Positions 26,088 through 35,917 of a stretch of 64,000 bases of DNA are shown here, piece by piece (the stretch's first letter is position 1; the number at the start of each line of letters is the position of its first letter). Position numbers and translations under genes: made by a program. This stretch comes from DASRFR01 sp035651455 (GTDB taxonomy: Bacteria; Acidobacteriota; Terriglobia; Terriglobales; Acidobacteriaceae). The stretch lies in NCBI GenBank assembly GCA_035651455.1, contig DASRFR010000050.1, positions 62,001-126,000 of the forward strand, in the 5' to 3' direction. The notes beneath the pieces are model-generated. The model searched no databases. It was not told the DNA's origin and saw nothing but the letters and a program-made list of their open reading frames with translations.

Positions 26088-26996
26088 GTGCGCCGTACAC
26101 ATCTCAATTTTGTGCTCTCCATTCTGGGTCTTTGTTTGGGAGCGATAGCCCTATCGTCTCAGCCTGCGGCCGCGCAGGCGCGATCCCTCCCGTTCACCTT
26201 CACTTCCTTTGACTATCCGGGCGCAATCGCTACGCAAGTATTGGGCATTAACAAGGCTGGCATTATTATCGGCTATTACCTGGATGCAGCCTTAGTCACT
26301 CATGGTTTCGCGCGCCTGCCGAACGGACATTTCAGCAGAATTGACTATCCGGGCGCCGTTGGTACTCTCGTTTTCGGCATCAACCAGGCTGACCAGGCGG
26401 TCGGGTTCTACACCGACACGAGCACGCTCGCACACGGTTTTCAGCTAAGTTCCAACAATCAGTTCGTTTCCATCAACTACCCCAGTGCTTCGTTTACCAC
26501 GCCTTATGGGATCAACAACAATGGACAAATAGTCGGGGCTTGGAGCACAAACTCAGAGCAGGGGGGCTTTTCATATATAAACGGAACGTACACGAACCTG
26601 GTCTATCCAGACGCGCTACTCACCTACGCCTTCGGCGTAAATTCTGCGGGGCTGATCGCGGGTTCCTGGGTTAGCGCGTGCAATAACACCTGCCAATACC
26701 ACGGATTCCTGCTCACCGTCGTGGACGGAACATACTCCGATGTGGAATTCCCCGGAGCGACGATGACTTATATCTACGGAGTCAATGACACGAACCAGGT
26801 TGTCGGGGCGTACACCGACAGCATTGGTAATATGCACGGTTGGGTGGGTTCCCCAACAAAAAATCAATTCGTCACCTTCGATTATCCGGGGTCGACACTC
26901 TGCCAGGCGACAGGCATTACCAATGCGGATGTGATCGCCGGATCATACAGCGACGCGAACCATGTGACTCATGGTTTTGTCGCGGTTCCCAAGTGA
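26088..26996 (+). CDS. Secreted HAF-repeat protein
   Basis: 302 residues; GTG 26088 is preceded by GGGAGG, better than the ATG at 26055. A signal peptide (LNFVLSILGLCLGAIALSS) ends near AAA-QA. The mature part is about six repeats of 45 residues with the pattern 'F-x-YPGA-x-T-x-x-x-GIN-x-x-G-x-IVG-x-Y-x-D-x-x-x-x-HGF', the extracellular HAF repeat, a beta-propeller-like unit. The function of HAF proteins is unknown. Confidence 0.8.
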   Translation: MRRTHLNFVLSILGLCLGAIALSSQPAAAQARSLPFTFTSFDYPGAIATQVLGINKAGIIIGYYLDAALVTHGFARLPNGHFSRIDYPGAVGTLVFGINQADQAVGFYTDTSTLAHGFQLSSNNQFVSINYPSASFTTPYGINNNGQIVGAWSTNSEQGGFSYINGTYTNLVYPDALLTYAFGVNSAGLIAGSWVSACNNTCQYHGFLLTVVDGTYSDVEFPGATMTYIYGVNDTNQVVGAYTDSIGNMHGWVGSPTKNQFVTFDYPGSTLCQATGITNADVIAGSYSDANHVTHGFVAVPK

Positions 26997-27148
26997 GCAC
27001 GACTCGTTCGAGCTCGGACTACGAGCCGTTGTCCTATCCATCAACTCCCGTTTGGAGGCGCACGCCTGGAAATCGGAACTGACCTCGCTTCCGGCTTTCC
27101 TCCTGATAGAATTTTTAGTCCAACTTATCCTGCATACCTGAGGGGTTC

Positions 27149-28705
27149 ATGGGGAAAATCCAGCGTGCGATTCTCAGCGTCACCGACAAAACCGGCCTGG
27201 TGGACTTTGCCCGCAAGCTCGCCGCCATGAATGTGGAACTGATCTCGACCGGCGGAACCGCCAAGCTCCTGCGTGATTCCGGCATTGCGGTAAAGGATAT
27301 TTCCGAGCTGACCGGCTTTCCCGAAATGCTGGATGGGCGTGTGAAGACGCTGCATCCCAAGGTCCACGGGGGCATCCTGCACCGCCGTGAAAACGCGGCG
27401 CATCGCAGCGCGGTGGCGGAGCATGGCATTCAACCCATCGACATGGTCGTCGTCAATCTCTACGCGTTCGAGAAAACTGCGGCAAAGCCCGGCGTGCACT
27501 TTGAGGAAGTCGTCGAAAACATCGATATCGGCGGCCCCTCGATGATCCGGTCGGCCGCGAAAAACTTTCAGGACGTCGCGGTGGTCACCTCGCCGGAGGA
27601 TTATGACGTGGTTGCGAAGGAGATGAAGCGCGGCAGCGGGGAACTCTCGCAGCCGACGCGCTGGAAGCTGGCGCAAAAAGCATTCGCGACGACGGCGGCT
27701 TACGATTCCGCGATTGCCTCAACCCTGGAGCGGGTAAGCGCGAACGGGCGCTTCCAACTGCACGATGCTGCGGAGTTTCCGCAGACGCTGCGGCTGGCGT
27801 TCCAAAAAGTTTTAGACCTGCGCTATGGCGAGAACCCGCACCAGAAAGCGGCCATGTACTCGGATGGCTCGGGGACGGGCGTGGCCAACGGCCGCCAGCT
27901 GCAGGGCAAGGAACTTTCATACAACAACATTGTCGATCTCCAGGCTGCTTGGGATCTGGCGCAGGAATTTGACGAACCAGTGGTCGCGATCATCAAGCAT
28001 ACGAATCCGTGCGGCACCGCGACCGGCAAGACCCTGGCGGAAGCCTACCGGCGGGCGCTGGAGTGCGATCCGGTATCGGCGTTCGGCGGCGTAATCGGCG
28101 TCAACCGGCCGATTGATGCTGCGGCGGCCGAGGACATGGCCAAGCTGTTTCTCGAAGTGATTGCGGCGCCGTCATTCGATGAAGGTGCGAAAGCGGTGTT
28201 CGCGGGCAAAAAAAATCTGCGGCTGGTGGGGGTTAAGCCGTCGACGCAGAAGTGGACGCTGAAGAATGTTTCGGGAGGCATGCTGGTCCAAGATGCCGAT
28301 GTGCGGCGGCTTACAGAAAGCGATCTGAAGGTGGTCACCAAACGTCCACCAACTGCCGAGGAGAAGCGCGCCCTGTTATTTGCCTGGACGGTGTGCAAGC
28401 ACGTGAAGTCGAACGCGATTGTCTACGCCCGGGATGGGCAAACGGTGGGCGTGGGAGCCGGGCAGATGAGCCGCGTGGACTCGTCGAAAATCGGCGCTAT
28501 GAAGGCGCAGTTGCCGCTGAAGGGAACGGTTGCGGCCTCTGATGCCTTCTTCCCGTTTCCTGATGGCGTGGAAGAGATCGCAAAAGCGGGATCGACAGCC
28601 ATAATCGAGCCGGGAGGCTCAGTGCGCGATGCCGAGGTCATTGAGGCGGCTGACCGGCTGGGACTGGCGATGATTTTTACGGGTGTACGGCATTTTCGCC
28701 ATTAG
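27149..28705 (+). CDS. purH: Bifunctional AICAR transformylase/IMP cyclohydrolase
   Basis: 518 residues; last two steps of IMP synthesis. The N-terminal MGS-like cyclohydrolase is seen in RAILSVTDKTGLVDFARKLA and ISTGGTAKLLRDSGI, with LTGFPEMLDGRVKTLHPKVHGG. The C-terminal transformylase has RYGENPHQKAA, KHTNPCGTA and SDAFFPFPDGVEEIAKAG. GAGGGG lies eight bases before ATG 27149. It stands alone, away from other pur genes. Confidence 0.97.
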   Translation: MGKIQRAILSVTDKTGLVDFARKLAAMNVELISTGGTAKLLRDSGIAVKDISELTGFPEMLDGRVKTLHPKVHGGILHRRENAAHRSAVAEHGIQPIDMVVVNLYAFEKTAAKPGVHFEEVVENIDIGGPSMIRSAAKNFQDVAVVTSPEDYDVVAKEMKRGSGELSQPTRWKLAQKAFATTAAYDSAIASTLERVSANGRFQLHDAAEFPQTLRLAFQKVLDLRYGENPHQKAAMYSDGSGTGVANGRQLQGKELSYNNIVDLQAAWDLAQEFDEPVVAIIKHTNPCGTATGKTLAEAYRRALECDPVSAFGGVIGVNRPIDAAAAEDMAKLFLEVIAAPSFDEGAKAVFAGKKNLRLVGVKPSTQKWTLKNVSGGMLVQDADVRRLTESDLKVVTKRPPTAEEKRALLFAWTVCKHVKSNAIVYARDGQTVGVGAGQMSRVDSSKIGAMKAQLPLKGTVAASDAFFPFPDGVEEIAKAGSTAIIEPGGSVRDAEVIEAADRLGLAMIFTGVRHFRH

Positions 28706-28998
28706 AAAATTCGTCAATCCAGGGGCATCGAAACCGCAAGCTTCTTCCACTCTACAGATGCGCTCAGGGACGCAGCGCGTCGAGCTTGAGAGGGACAGAA
28801 CGTAGTAGTCGTTATGTAGTACTCAACCAGGAACAATCAATCAAGAATCCCCCGTCCCTGTACTTCCGATCACGAATCTTTACAGTTTTCGGCGTATAAG
28901 CTTGAGCATTGCGGGCGCACGAGAGGGTACAATTAAGGCACCCACCCGCAGCGGTTCAGCATCCAACTGCTATGGTTTTGGGAATCCGAAGGTTCTCC

Positions 28999-31101
28999 AT
29001 GACAAAATCAGTAAGTTCCTTGTGTGTGCTCGTGCTGGGAGCGTGTTTAGGGGCGGCTGCCCAGCAGAAACCGGCGTCCGCATCGGATTCCACGCAACCA
29101 GCAGCTTCGTCGCCAGCGCCTGCTCAGCCCGCCACAACGTCGCCTCATAAGACCGACAAGGCCGCAGCCTATTACCACTTCACCCTCGCTCACATGTACG
29201 AAGAGCAGATCGCGGTGTACGGGCGCAGCGACCTGGTGACAAAAGCCATCGACGAATACCGCGCGGCTATCGACGCCGATCCCACCTCGGAGTACCTGAC
29301 AGCTGCGCTCGCTGAGCTTTATGCCAAGACGGGCCGCATTCGTGACGCAGTGCTGGAAGCGCAGGACATTATCAAGCGGGACCCCAACAACCTGGAAGCC
29401 CGCAAGCTGCTGGGCCGGATCTACCTGCGGTCGCTGGGGGACATGCAGTCGGGCAACGGCGCAGATAACGTTCTGAAACTCGCTATCGATCAGTACGAGC
29501 AGATCGTCAAGATCGAGCCGGACAATGTAGAAGATCACCTGCTGCTGGGCCGGCTTTATCGGCTGAATAATGATTTGCAGAAGGCGGAAAGCGAATTCAA
29601 GCTCGCGGTGAAGCTGCAGCCGGATTCCGAGGAAGCTGTCACAACCCTGGCATATCTTTACAACGAAGAAGGGGACAGCAACCGGGCGACGCAGGTGTTG
29701 AGCGCCATCCCGGAAACTTCGCGCTCGGCCAAACTGTATTCCGCGCTCGGCTACACCTACGAACAACAGAAGCAATACAAGAACGCGATCAGCGCTTATC
29801 GTAAGGCAGTCGAGCTCGACCGCGACAATCTCGACGCCATTCGCGGCCTGGCGCAGAACCTGCTGAACGATGGCCAGACCGACGCGGCGCTCGAGCAGTA
29901 CAAGGTGATTGCTGACGCCAATCCCGAGGATGCGCAGACTTACGTTCACATAGCGGAGATTTACCGCAAGCAGGGCAAGTACGACCAGGCGCTGGAAAAT
30001 CTGAAGAAGGCCGAGTCGATGGTGCAAGACTCGATCGAGGTGCCTTATAACATCGCCGCGGTCTACCAGGCGCAAGGGCGCTACGATGATGCGATCCAGA
30101 TCATGCAGGACCTGCTGAAGAAGACGGAAAAGGCCGACGGCAATTACAGCACGGGAGAGAAGAATAACCGGGCTGTGTTCCTGGAACGGCTGGGCACGAT
30201 TTATCGCGATGCCGGCAATCAGCCGCAGGCGCTCGCCACGTTCCGCCAGATGACCGCTCTGGGCGATGACAACGCGGTGCGCGGCTATCAGCAGATGATC
30301 GACACCTATCGCGACGCCAAGCAATGGCAGAAGGCAACCGAGGTCGCCAAGGAAGCGGTGCAGAAGATGCCGAATGACCGCAACCTGCGCATGGTGCTGG
30401 ATGGCCAGTTGGCCGATTCCGGTGAGCCCGACAAGGCTTTGCAGGATGTCCGGTCGATGCTGAAGGGCACGCCCGAGGACCGCGAAGTGTATATCACTCT
30501 GGCGCAAATGAATACCCGCCTGAAGCGCTGGGATGACGCTGACGCAGCGCTCAACAAGGCCGAGGAGCTCTCGACCAAGCCGGAGGACAAGGAGTATGTC
30601 CAGTTCCTGCGCGGATCGACTTACGAGCGGCAAAAGAAGTTCGACCAAGCTGAAGACCAGTTCCGCAAGGTGCTGGCAAGCGATCCCCAGAATGCCATGA
30701 CGCTGAACTATCTCGGCTACATGCTTGCGGACCGCGGAGTGAAACTGGACGAAGCGCTGACCTTGATCAAAAAGGCGGTTGACCTCGAACCCACCAACTA
30801 CGCGTATCTCGATTCGCTCGGCTGGGCGTACTTCAAGATGGGCAAGTACGATCAGGCAGAGGAGAACCTGCTCAAGGCGTCGCAGCGCGAGAGTGCTGAT
30901 GCCACCGTGCAGGATCACCTCGGCGATCTCTACCAGAAAACAGGACGCCTGAGACTGGCCGCGGCGCACTGGGAGCGTGCGATCGCCGAATGGAATAAGA
31001 CCATTCCCGCCGAAGTCGACCAGAATGACGTGACGCGGGTCTCGAAGAAGCTGGAAACGGCGAAGGTCAAGTTGGCGAAGGAAGATACGGACAAGCGCTG
31101 A
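28999..31101 (+). CDS. Large secreted TPR protein
   Basis: 700 residues. A signal peptide (MTKSVSSLCVLVLGACLG) ends near AAA-QQK, followed by a Ser/Ala/Pro/Thr-rich linker of about 35 residues. The remainder is roughly 15 tetratricopeptide repeats, with typical A and B helices such as YFKMGKYDQAEENLLKAS and LGRLYRLNNDLQKAESEFKLA. There is no enzymatic domain. It is probably a periplasmic scaffold or outer-membrane-assembly helper. ATG 28999 is chosen for the signal peptide; ATG 28972 is also in frame. Confidence 0.87.
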   Translation: MTKSVSSLCVLVLGACLGAAAQQKPASASDSTQPAASSPAPAQPATTSPHKTDKAAAYYHFTLAHMYEEQIAVYGRSDLVTKAIDEYRAAIDADPTSEYLTAALAELYAKTGRIRDAVLEAQDIIKRDPNNLEARKLLGRIYLRSLGDMQSGNGADNVLKLAIDQYEQIVKIEPDNVEDHLLLGRLYRLNNDLQKAESEFKLAVKLQPDSEEAVTTLAYLYNEEGDSNRATQVLSAIPETSRSAKLYSALGYTYEQQKQYKNAISAYRKAVELDRDNLDAIRGLAQNLLNDGQTDAALEQYKVIADANPEDAQTYVHIAEIYRKQGKYDQALENLKKAESMVQDSIEVPYNIAAVYQAQGRYDDAIQIMQDLLKKTEKADGNYSTGEKNNRAVFLERLGTIYRDAGNQPQALATFRQMTALGDDNAVRGYQQMIDTYRDAKQWQKATEVAKEAVQKMPNDRNLRMVLDGQLADSGEPDKALQDVRSMLKGTPEDREVYITLAQMNTRLKRWDDADAALNKAEELSTKPEDKEYVQFLRGSTYERQKKFDQAEDQFRKVLASDPQNAMTLNYLGYMLADRGVKLDEALTLIKKAVDLEPTNYAYLDSLGWAYFKMGKYDQAEENLLKASQRESADATVQDHLGDLYQKTGRLRLAAAHWERAIAEWNKTIPAEVDQNDVTRVSKKLETAKVKLAKEDTDKR

Positions 31102-31190
31102 GTTCCGGAGCCCCTCAAAAAGTTTAGTTTCACTCTGACTTAGGGCGCCGGCCTCCCCTGTTTCCCGCCGCTCTGCGGTAAACTCGCCGC

Positions 31191-32315
31191 ATGCTCGCTT
31201 ATTGCGCGGTTCGCGTGGAAGATTCTCGCGGGCGCCGCTACCCTGAGGCTCAGCACCCTTATCGGAACGACTTCCAGCGCGATCGCGATCGAGTGATTCA
31301 TGCCCGCGCTTTCCGCCGCCTCGAAGCCAAGACCCAGGTCTTTACCCGCCGTTATTCGGATCATTTCCGCAATCGCCTGACCCACACGCTGGAAGTCGCG
31401 CAGATCTCGCGCACCATTGCCGGGGCGCTCGGCTTGAATTCCGATTTGGTTGAAGCGCTGGCGCTGGTGCACGATTTAGGACATCCGCCATTTGGCCATG
31501 CCGGAGAAAAGGCGCTGGATGCAGCCATGCGCCGGTATGGCCTGCTGTTCGATCACAACCTGCACGCGCTCCGCATCGTGGAGGACTTCGAACTGCGCTA
31601 TGCGGGATTCCGGGGATTAAATCTGACATTCGAAGTGCGAGAAGGGATCATCAAGCACTCGCGCGACTACAGTGCGGAAGAGTATCCCGAACTCGGAGAG
31701 TACCTGCTCGACGAGCGGCCGCCCCTGGAGGCGCAACTCATCGATTTGACGGACGAGATCGCATATAACTCGTCGGACCTCGATGATGGTTATGAGGCCC
31801 ACCTCTTATCACTGGATCAGATCCGATCGGGGGTGCCGATCTTCGATCGTTTTTATGGCGAGGCAGAGAAGAAGTATCCGCAGGCCGCGGAAAAACTGAA
31901 GTTCAATGAAGCGCTCCGCGGAATGCTGAACTGCTTTGTCACCGACCTGATCTCGGGCACGCAACAGCGGGTACGCGAGTTGAAAGTCCGGTCGTTAAAG
32001 GACGTGCGTCATTGCCGCGATCGGGTCGCCAGCTTCAGTGCACAAGGCGAGCGGGAACGCCGCCAGGCCAAAGACTTTCTCTACGAGCATCTGTATTTCA
32101 GCAAGGCGTTGATGCCGGAGAAAGACGATGCCGAGCGGGTGATCAGCGAACTGTTTTCGTTCTGGATGTCGGAGCCGGAGGCGCTGCCGGCCAGCTACCA
32201 GGAGAAAGCCGAACAGGAGCCGCTGGCGCGGATTGTGTGTGATTACATCGCAGGAATGACCGACAACTACATATATGAGCAGTACGAGAGAAACATTGGG
32301 CAACGGAGCAGCTGA
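31191..32315 (+). CDS. dgt: Deoxyguanosine triphosphate triphosphohydrolase (dGTPase-like)
   Basis: 374-residue HD-domain dNTP triphosphohydrolase. The metal ligands are H near 65 (RLTHTLEVAQ), HD near 100 (VHDLGHPPFGH) and D near 185 (TDEIAYNSSDLDDG). It belongs to the short dGTPase-like type 2 group common outside enterobacteria. The start at 31191 lacks a clear ribosome site. It is followed by a convergent M20 peptidase gene. Confidence 0.93.
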   Translation: MLAYCAVRVEDSRGRRYPEAQHPYRNDFQRDRDRVIHARAFRRLEAKTQVFTRRYSDHFRNRLTHTLEVAQISRTIAGALGLNSDLVEALALVHDLGHPPFGHAGEKALDAAMRRYGLLFDHNLHALRIVEDFELRYAGFRGLNLTFEVREGIIKHSRDYSAEEYPELGEYLLDERPPLEAQLIDLTDEIAYNSSDLDDGYEAHLLSLDQIRSGVPIFDRFYGEAEKKYPQAAEKLKFNEALRGMLNCFVTDLISGTQQRVRELKVRSLKDVRHCRDRVASFSAQGERERRQAKDFLYEHLYFSKALMPEKDDAERVISELFSFWMSEPEALPASYQEKAEQEPLARIVCDYIAGMTDNYIYEQYERNIGQRSS

Positions 32316-32440
32316 AACCTGGCGACAGCTTTACTTACTGACATCCACGTTCCTCGCTCCACGCATCCACCATCTGAGGGTGAATGACTCCGATCTGAAA
32401 AGTTCACCCGTAGCCTTCAATCCATCGTTTCGGTCGACTC

Positions 32441-33901
32441 CTATTTTTGTGTCGCCGTTACTAGCACGTCATAGAGAATCTTTGGAGCGCGACGTAGTTC
32501 TTCCACCCGGACCCGTTCATCGTTCCCGTGCTCGGTGTTTCCCTCGGCCTGGGTAGCGGTGAAGGGCGTAAACCCATAGGCGTTGATGCCCAGTGGCCGA
32601 TAGCGTTGGTTCTCCGTGTATCCGCTGGTGATATGCGGCACGACCGGCGCGCCGGGAAAATACTGCTGTCCTACACTTCGGATTGCGTCGAACAGGGTGG
32701 TGTTCGTCGGGGAGTAGTTGGCCACGCGGAAATCCTTGCTGACCGGCCCCACCGTGACATTCGGATCGTTCACCACTTTGCGAATGGACTCGAGAAAAGC
32801 TTCGGGGTCTTCTCCCGGCAACAAACGAACGTCGAGATTGGCCCAAGCTTCCGGAGGAATCACGTTAGTTTGTTCCGAGCCGCCCAGCATGGTGAGCGAA
32901 ATGGTATTGCGCAGAAGAAAATTCAGCGACTCATCGCGCTCCAGCTCCTGCTGAAAGTTCTTGTCCTGAATGGATTGCTGGATGTTGCGGAAACGCTCGG
33001 CACGCTCGGGACTCTCGTACGGAGCCATGTCGTGCAGAAACTCTTCGACAACGGGAAGCACTTTCAACGGGGTGCGGTATTGCACGACCCGGTTCAGTGC
33101 CGCGACGAGTCGGTTGGGGGCTGAATCCGGATTCGGCCGGGACGCGTGCCCAGGCCTGCCATGAGCGGCGAGGTGCAGCCAAAAGGGCGTCTTCTCTCCG
33201 ACATCTACCCCGACGTACTTCACCTTGCCGTCATCCAGCAGATTCTCGCCGCCTTCGTTGATCAGAAATTCCGCGTTTTCCAGGAGATCACTTTGTTGCC
33301 GGATGAACCAGTCTGTGCCCGTGCCGCCCGCTTCCTCATCGCTTACCGCTAGAAAGATGACGTCACGATCGAGCGGCGTCTTCTCCCGCTTGAGCATGAC
33401 AAACGCGACCAGTTGCGCCAGGCCTTCGTTCTTCATGTCCTGCGCTCCGCGGCCGTACATAGAACCATCTACGATGGCGCCACTGAACGGAGGCTGCGAC
33501 CAATGAGATGCGTCGCTGGTTACGACGTCCATGTGGTTGAGCAGGATGATCGGCCGCCTGGGGTCAGAGCTGGTATAGGGGATCCGTGCCCAGAGGTCGG
33601 CACGATGCGGCGCATACTCGAAAACACGGTTCTCAATGCCTTCCTGATCGAGGATTTTCTTGAAGAATGCCGCCGCCCGAAGTTCATTGCCGGGAGGGTT
33701 GGTGGTATCGATCCGCAAATATTCCTGCATCCACTTTACTGCCAGGTCGGAGTACTGGCTCAACCGTGGCGGTGGAATCTTCGCCGACGGCAATGATGCC
33801 GGTTGCGGGGTTTCAGCCCAAGTTGGGAATGCCAGGCATGCAATCACAAGGAGCAGGAGAAATGCAGGATGAGAACGGCAGGGTGTGCCAAATATTGTCA
33901 T
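32441..33901 (-). CDS. M20/M25/M40 family metallopeptidase, secreted
   Basis: 486 residues; ATG 33901 begins a signal peptide (FLLLLVIACLAFPTWA). Zinc-binding and catalytic residues: H in LLNHMDVV, D bridging in RGAQDMKNEG, the general-base E in SDEEAGGTGTDW, and H in VVPHITSGYT. The dimerisation lid domain lies between about 230 and 350 (HAAHGRPGHASRP). It is likely an exported dipeptidase or acyl-amino-acid hydrolase. No ribosome site is evident for 33901; a GTG at 33934 is in frame. Confidence 0.88.
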   Translation of the reverse strand: MTIFGTPCRSHPAFLLLLVIACLAFPTWAETPQPASLPSAKIPPPRLSQYSDLAVKWMQEYLRIDTTNPPGNELRAAAFFKKILDQEGIENRVFEYAPHRADLWARIPYTSSDPRRPIILLNHMDVVTSDASHWSQPPFSGAIVDGSMYGRGAQDMKNEGLAQLVAFVMLKREKTPLDRDVIFLAVSDEEAGGTGTDWFIRQQSDLLENAEFLINEGGENLLDDGKVKYVGVDVGEKTPFWLHLAAHGRPGHASRPNPDSAPNRLVAALNRVVQYRTPLKVLPVVEEFLHDMAPYESPERAERFRNIQQSIQDKNFQQELERDESLNFLLRNTISLTMLGGSEQTNVIPPEAWANLDVRLLPGEDPEAFLESIRKVVNDPNVTVGPVSKDFRVANYSPTNTTLFDAIRSVGQQYFPGAPVVPHITSGYTENQRYRPLGINAYGFTPFTATQAEGNTEHGNDERVRVEELRRAPKILYDVLVTATQK

Positions 33902-34271
33902 CAGGAATTCGAAAGGAACGGGTTCAGATTTCACGCGCAGTTTTTATACCAGTTTTGCCAAAATTACTCTCGGACATGCACTAGTACGCGCAGGTACTTA
34001 GGAAACGGATTCGAATGCTATTGCATCGAAAGGGTTTAGATGGGCTAAAACAGGCCAGCTTTTGGCATGTGACCTGTACTACCAGAGCTGGAAGGCCGCG
34101 AGTAGCGGCCCCGGGTTCCTGATGATTTGCATGCGTCGCGTCAGCGCATGCCGGCAACGCCAGGGTAAAGCTTGCCTTATACGACCCGCGAGGGACGCAA
34201 TTAAATCTAGTAACACGCCTATGAGGCGTGCCGGAGTGGAGCTCACGCTCCCCCGTTTCGGAGGAAGTCTT
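33902..34271. other. Intergenic region and leader of the OmpA-like gene
   Basis: 370 bases between divergent genes. Just before the OmpA-like gene are two hairpins in a row: CACGCCT-ATG-AGGCGTG at 34214-34230, then GGAGTG...CGCTCC (34233-34251, one wobble pair), ending close to the ribosome site at 34259. They may time or protect the mRNA. Confidence 0.45.
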
Positions 34272-35225
34272 ATGGATAACCGCGCATTTGCAGCGCTGCT
34301 TCTGGCCGGTGCGCTCGCTGTTCCGGCCGTTGCGCAGCAAGACAGTTCCAGCACACAAAATCAACCGGCCACAACACAGTCACAGCCGGCCACCACGCAG
34401 CCGGGCACTTCCACGCAGGCTGCTCCTGCCGATCAGACGCAGAACTCGTCATCCACCACGGCGCAAGGCGCCAGCGGCAAGGAGCCCTTGCAGCCACCCG
34501 CGCATGAAGGTTTCTGGGGACACCTTAATCCCTTCGCGCGCAAGAAATATGTGCAGCGCCAGACCACCCCGATCCGCGATCGAGTCAACGAGCTCGACGA
34601 ACTGACCGCGGAGAATAGCAAGAACATCAAGGATGTGGATTCCCGCGCCCAGCAGGGTATTCAGATGGCCTCTGCCAAGGCCAATGAGGCCGACCAGCAC
34701 GCGATCGACGCCGGCAACCGCGCCCAGGCAGCCCAGCAGACGGCGCAGCAAGCGACCACGCGCATTCAGAACGTTGAGCAAGTCGTGACCAACATTGATC
34801 AGTACCAGCCTTCAGCTCAGACGGAGATCCGGTTTCGCCCGGGGCAGACCGTGCTCAGCAAGAACGCCAAGGAAGCTTTGGATGAAATGGCTACACCGCT
34901 GAAAAGCCAGCGTGGCTACATTATCGAGGTGCAAGGCTTCTCGTCGGGACGCGGCCAGACCGCAATTGCCAACTCGCAGAAGATGGCGGAGTCGGTAGTT
35001 CGTTATCTCGTGCTCAATCACGATATCCCGGTTTACCGGATCTATCTTGTAGGCATGGGAAACGCGCCGGTGCAGGCCACCAATGCCAGCGAGACTAAGC
35101 CAAAGCGCACTACCGGTGGACGAGTGGAAATCAGCCTGATGAAGAACAATCTCGAGCAGCTGGCTTCTTCGTCGAACACCCAGGCTGCGCCCAACCACAC
35201 GCAGCAGCAAGCACCGCCGAAATAA
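34272..35225 (+). CDS. OmpA-family protein with low-complexity linker
   Basis: 317 residues, starting at ATG 34272 with GGAGGAAG just upstream. Signal peptide ends AVA-QQ. Residues about 25-80 are a Gln/Thr/Ser/Pro-rich linker (QPATTQSQPATTQPGTSTQ). A helical stretch rich in Ala and Gln follows (120-180). The C-terminal OmpA-like domain (from about 190) binds peptidoglycan: IRFRPGQTVLSKNAKEALDE, YIIEVQGFSSGRGQ, YRIYLVGMGNAPVQATN, RVEISLM. No beta-barrel is present, so it is a periplasmic, cell-wall-tethering protein. Confidence 0.85.
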   Translation: MDNRAFAALLLAGALAVPAVAQQDSSSTQNQPATTQSQPATTQPGTSTQAAPADQTQNSSSTTAQGASGKEPLQPPAHEGFWGHLNPFARKKYVQRQTTPIRDRVNELDELTAENSKNIKDVDSRAQQGIQMASAKANEADQHAIDAGNRAQAAQQTAQQATTRIQNVEQVVTNIDQYQPSAQTEIRFRPGQTVLSKNAKEALDEMATPLKSQRGYIIEVQGFSSGRGQTAIANSQKMAESVVRYLVLNHDIPVYRIYLVGMGNAPVQATNASETKPKRTTGGRVEISLMKNNLEQLASSSNTQAAPNHTQQQAPPK

Positions 35226-35247
35226 GCTGTCGAACGGCACATCCCAC

Positions 35248-35280
35248 AAGCCTCCCGCTAAACGGGAGGCTTTGTTCTTT
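35248..35280 (+). terminator. Rho-independent terminator after the OmpA-like gene
   Basis: Ten-base stem AAGCCTCCCG / CGGGAGGCTT with loop CTAAA, then TTGTTCTTT. Confidence 0.88.
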
Positions 35281-35396
35281 CTCGCGTGCGTGCGGCGGCG
35301 CACACGGAAGGGGGAACGCGTCCGTTTTCGTCCGTTAATCCCGTCAAAGTTGAATCGCGATCGCGGACAGGGTGGTATTCTCCTTCTCTCGGAGCC

Positions 35397-35888
35397 ATGG
35401 AAACTCTCTACTATTCGCGCCTGCCATCCCCTGCTGGTCCACTACTGATTGCGGTTTCAGAAAAGGGCCTGGTGTTCCTGGAGTTTGATCGAGGAAAGCT
35501 CGCGCCCAAGTACCTGTGGACCGAGTCGGCGGAAAAGACGCAGGCTGTCCGCGATCAGATGCAGGAATACTTCGACGGCAAGCGCCGTGAATTCAGCTTC
35601 CCACTGGACATGCGCGGAACGCCCTTTCAACTGAAGTGCTGGGAGGCGTTGTTAAGGATTCCATACGGCGAGACCCGCACCTACGCGGATATTGCTCGCG
35701 CCGTCGGAAGTCCGCAGGGTTTTCGTGCTGTCGGTCTGGCCAACAACCGCAACCCGATAGCGATCATTGTTCCATGTCACCGCGTAATTGCATCGGACGG
35801 CAGCTTATGCGGTTACGGCGGCGGTCTGGATGTGAAACGCAAACTTCTGGAACTGGAAGGCGCATTGACGGGAATTCTCGCCGCCTGA
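35397..35888 (+). CDS. ogt: Methylated-DNA-[protein]-cysteine S-methyltransferase
   Basis: 163-residue suicide repair enzyme that moves the alkyl group from O6-alkylguanine to its own Cys. The acceptor is in IIVPCHRV near residue 125; the arginine-finger/HTH part is YGETRTYADIARAVGSPQG, and the end GGGLDVKRKLLELEG is typical. ATG 35397 is the family start; the frame is open further upstream but not conserved. Confidence 0.95.
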   Translation: METLYYSRLPSPAGPLLIAVSEKGLVFLEFDRGKLAPKYLWTESAEKTQAVRDQMQEYFDGKRREFSFPLDMRGTPFQLKCWEALLRIPYGETRTYADIARAVGSPQGFRAVGLANNRNPIAIIVPCHRVIASDGSLCGYGGGLDVKRKLLELEGALTGILAA

Positions 35889-35917
35889 TCCCGCGCTTTG
35901 TGTAAACTGGCCGCACT

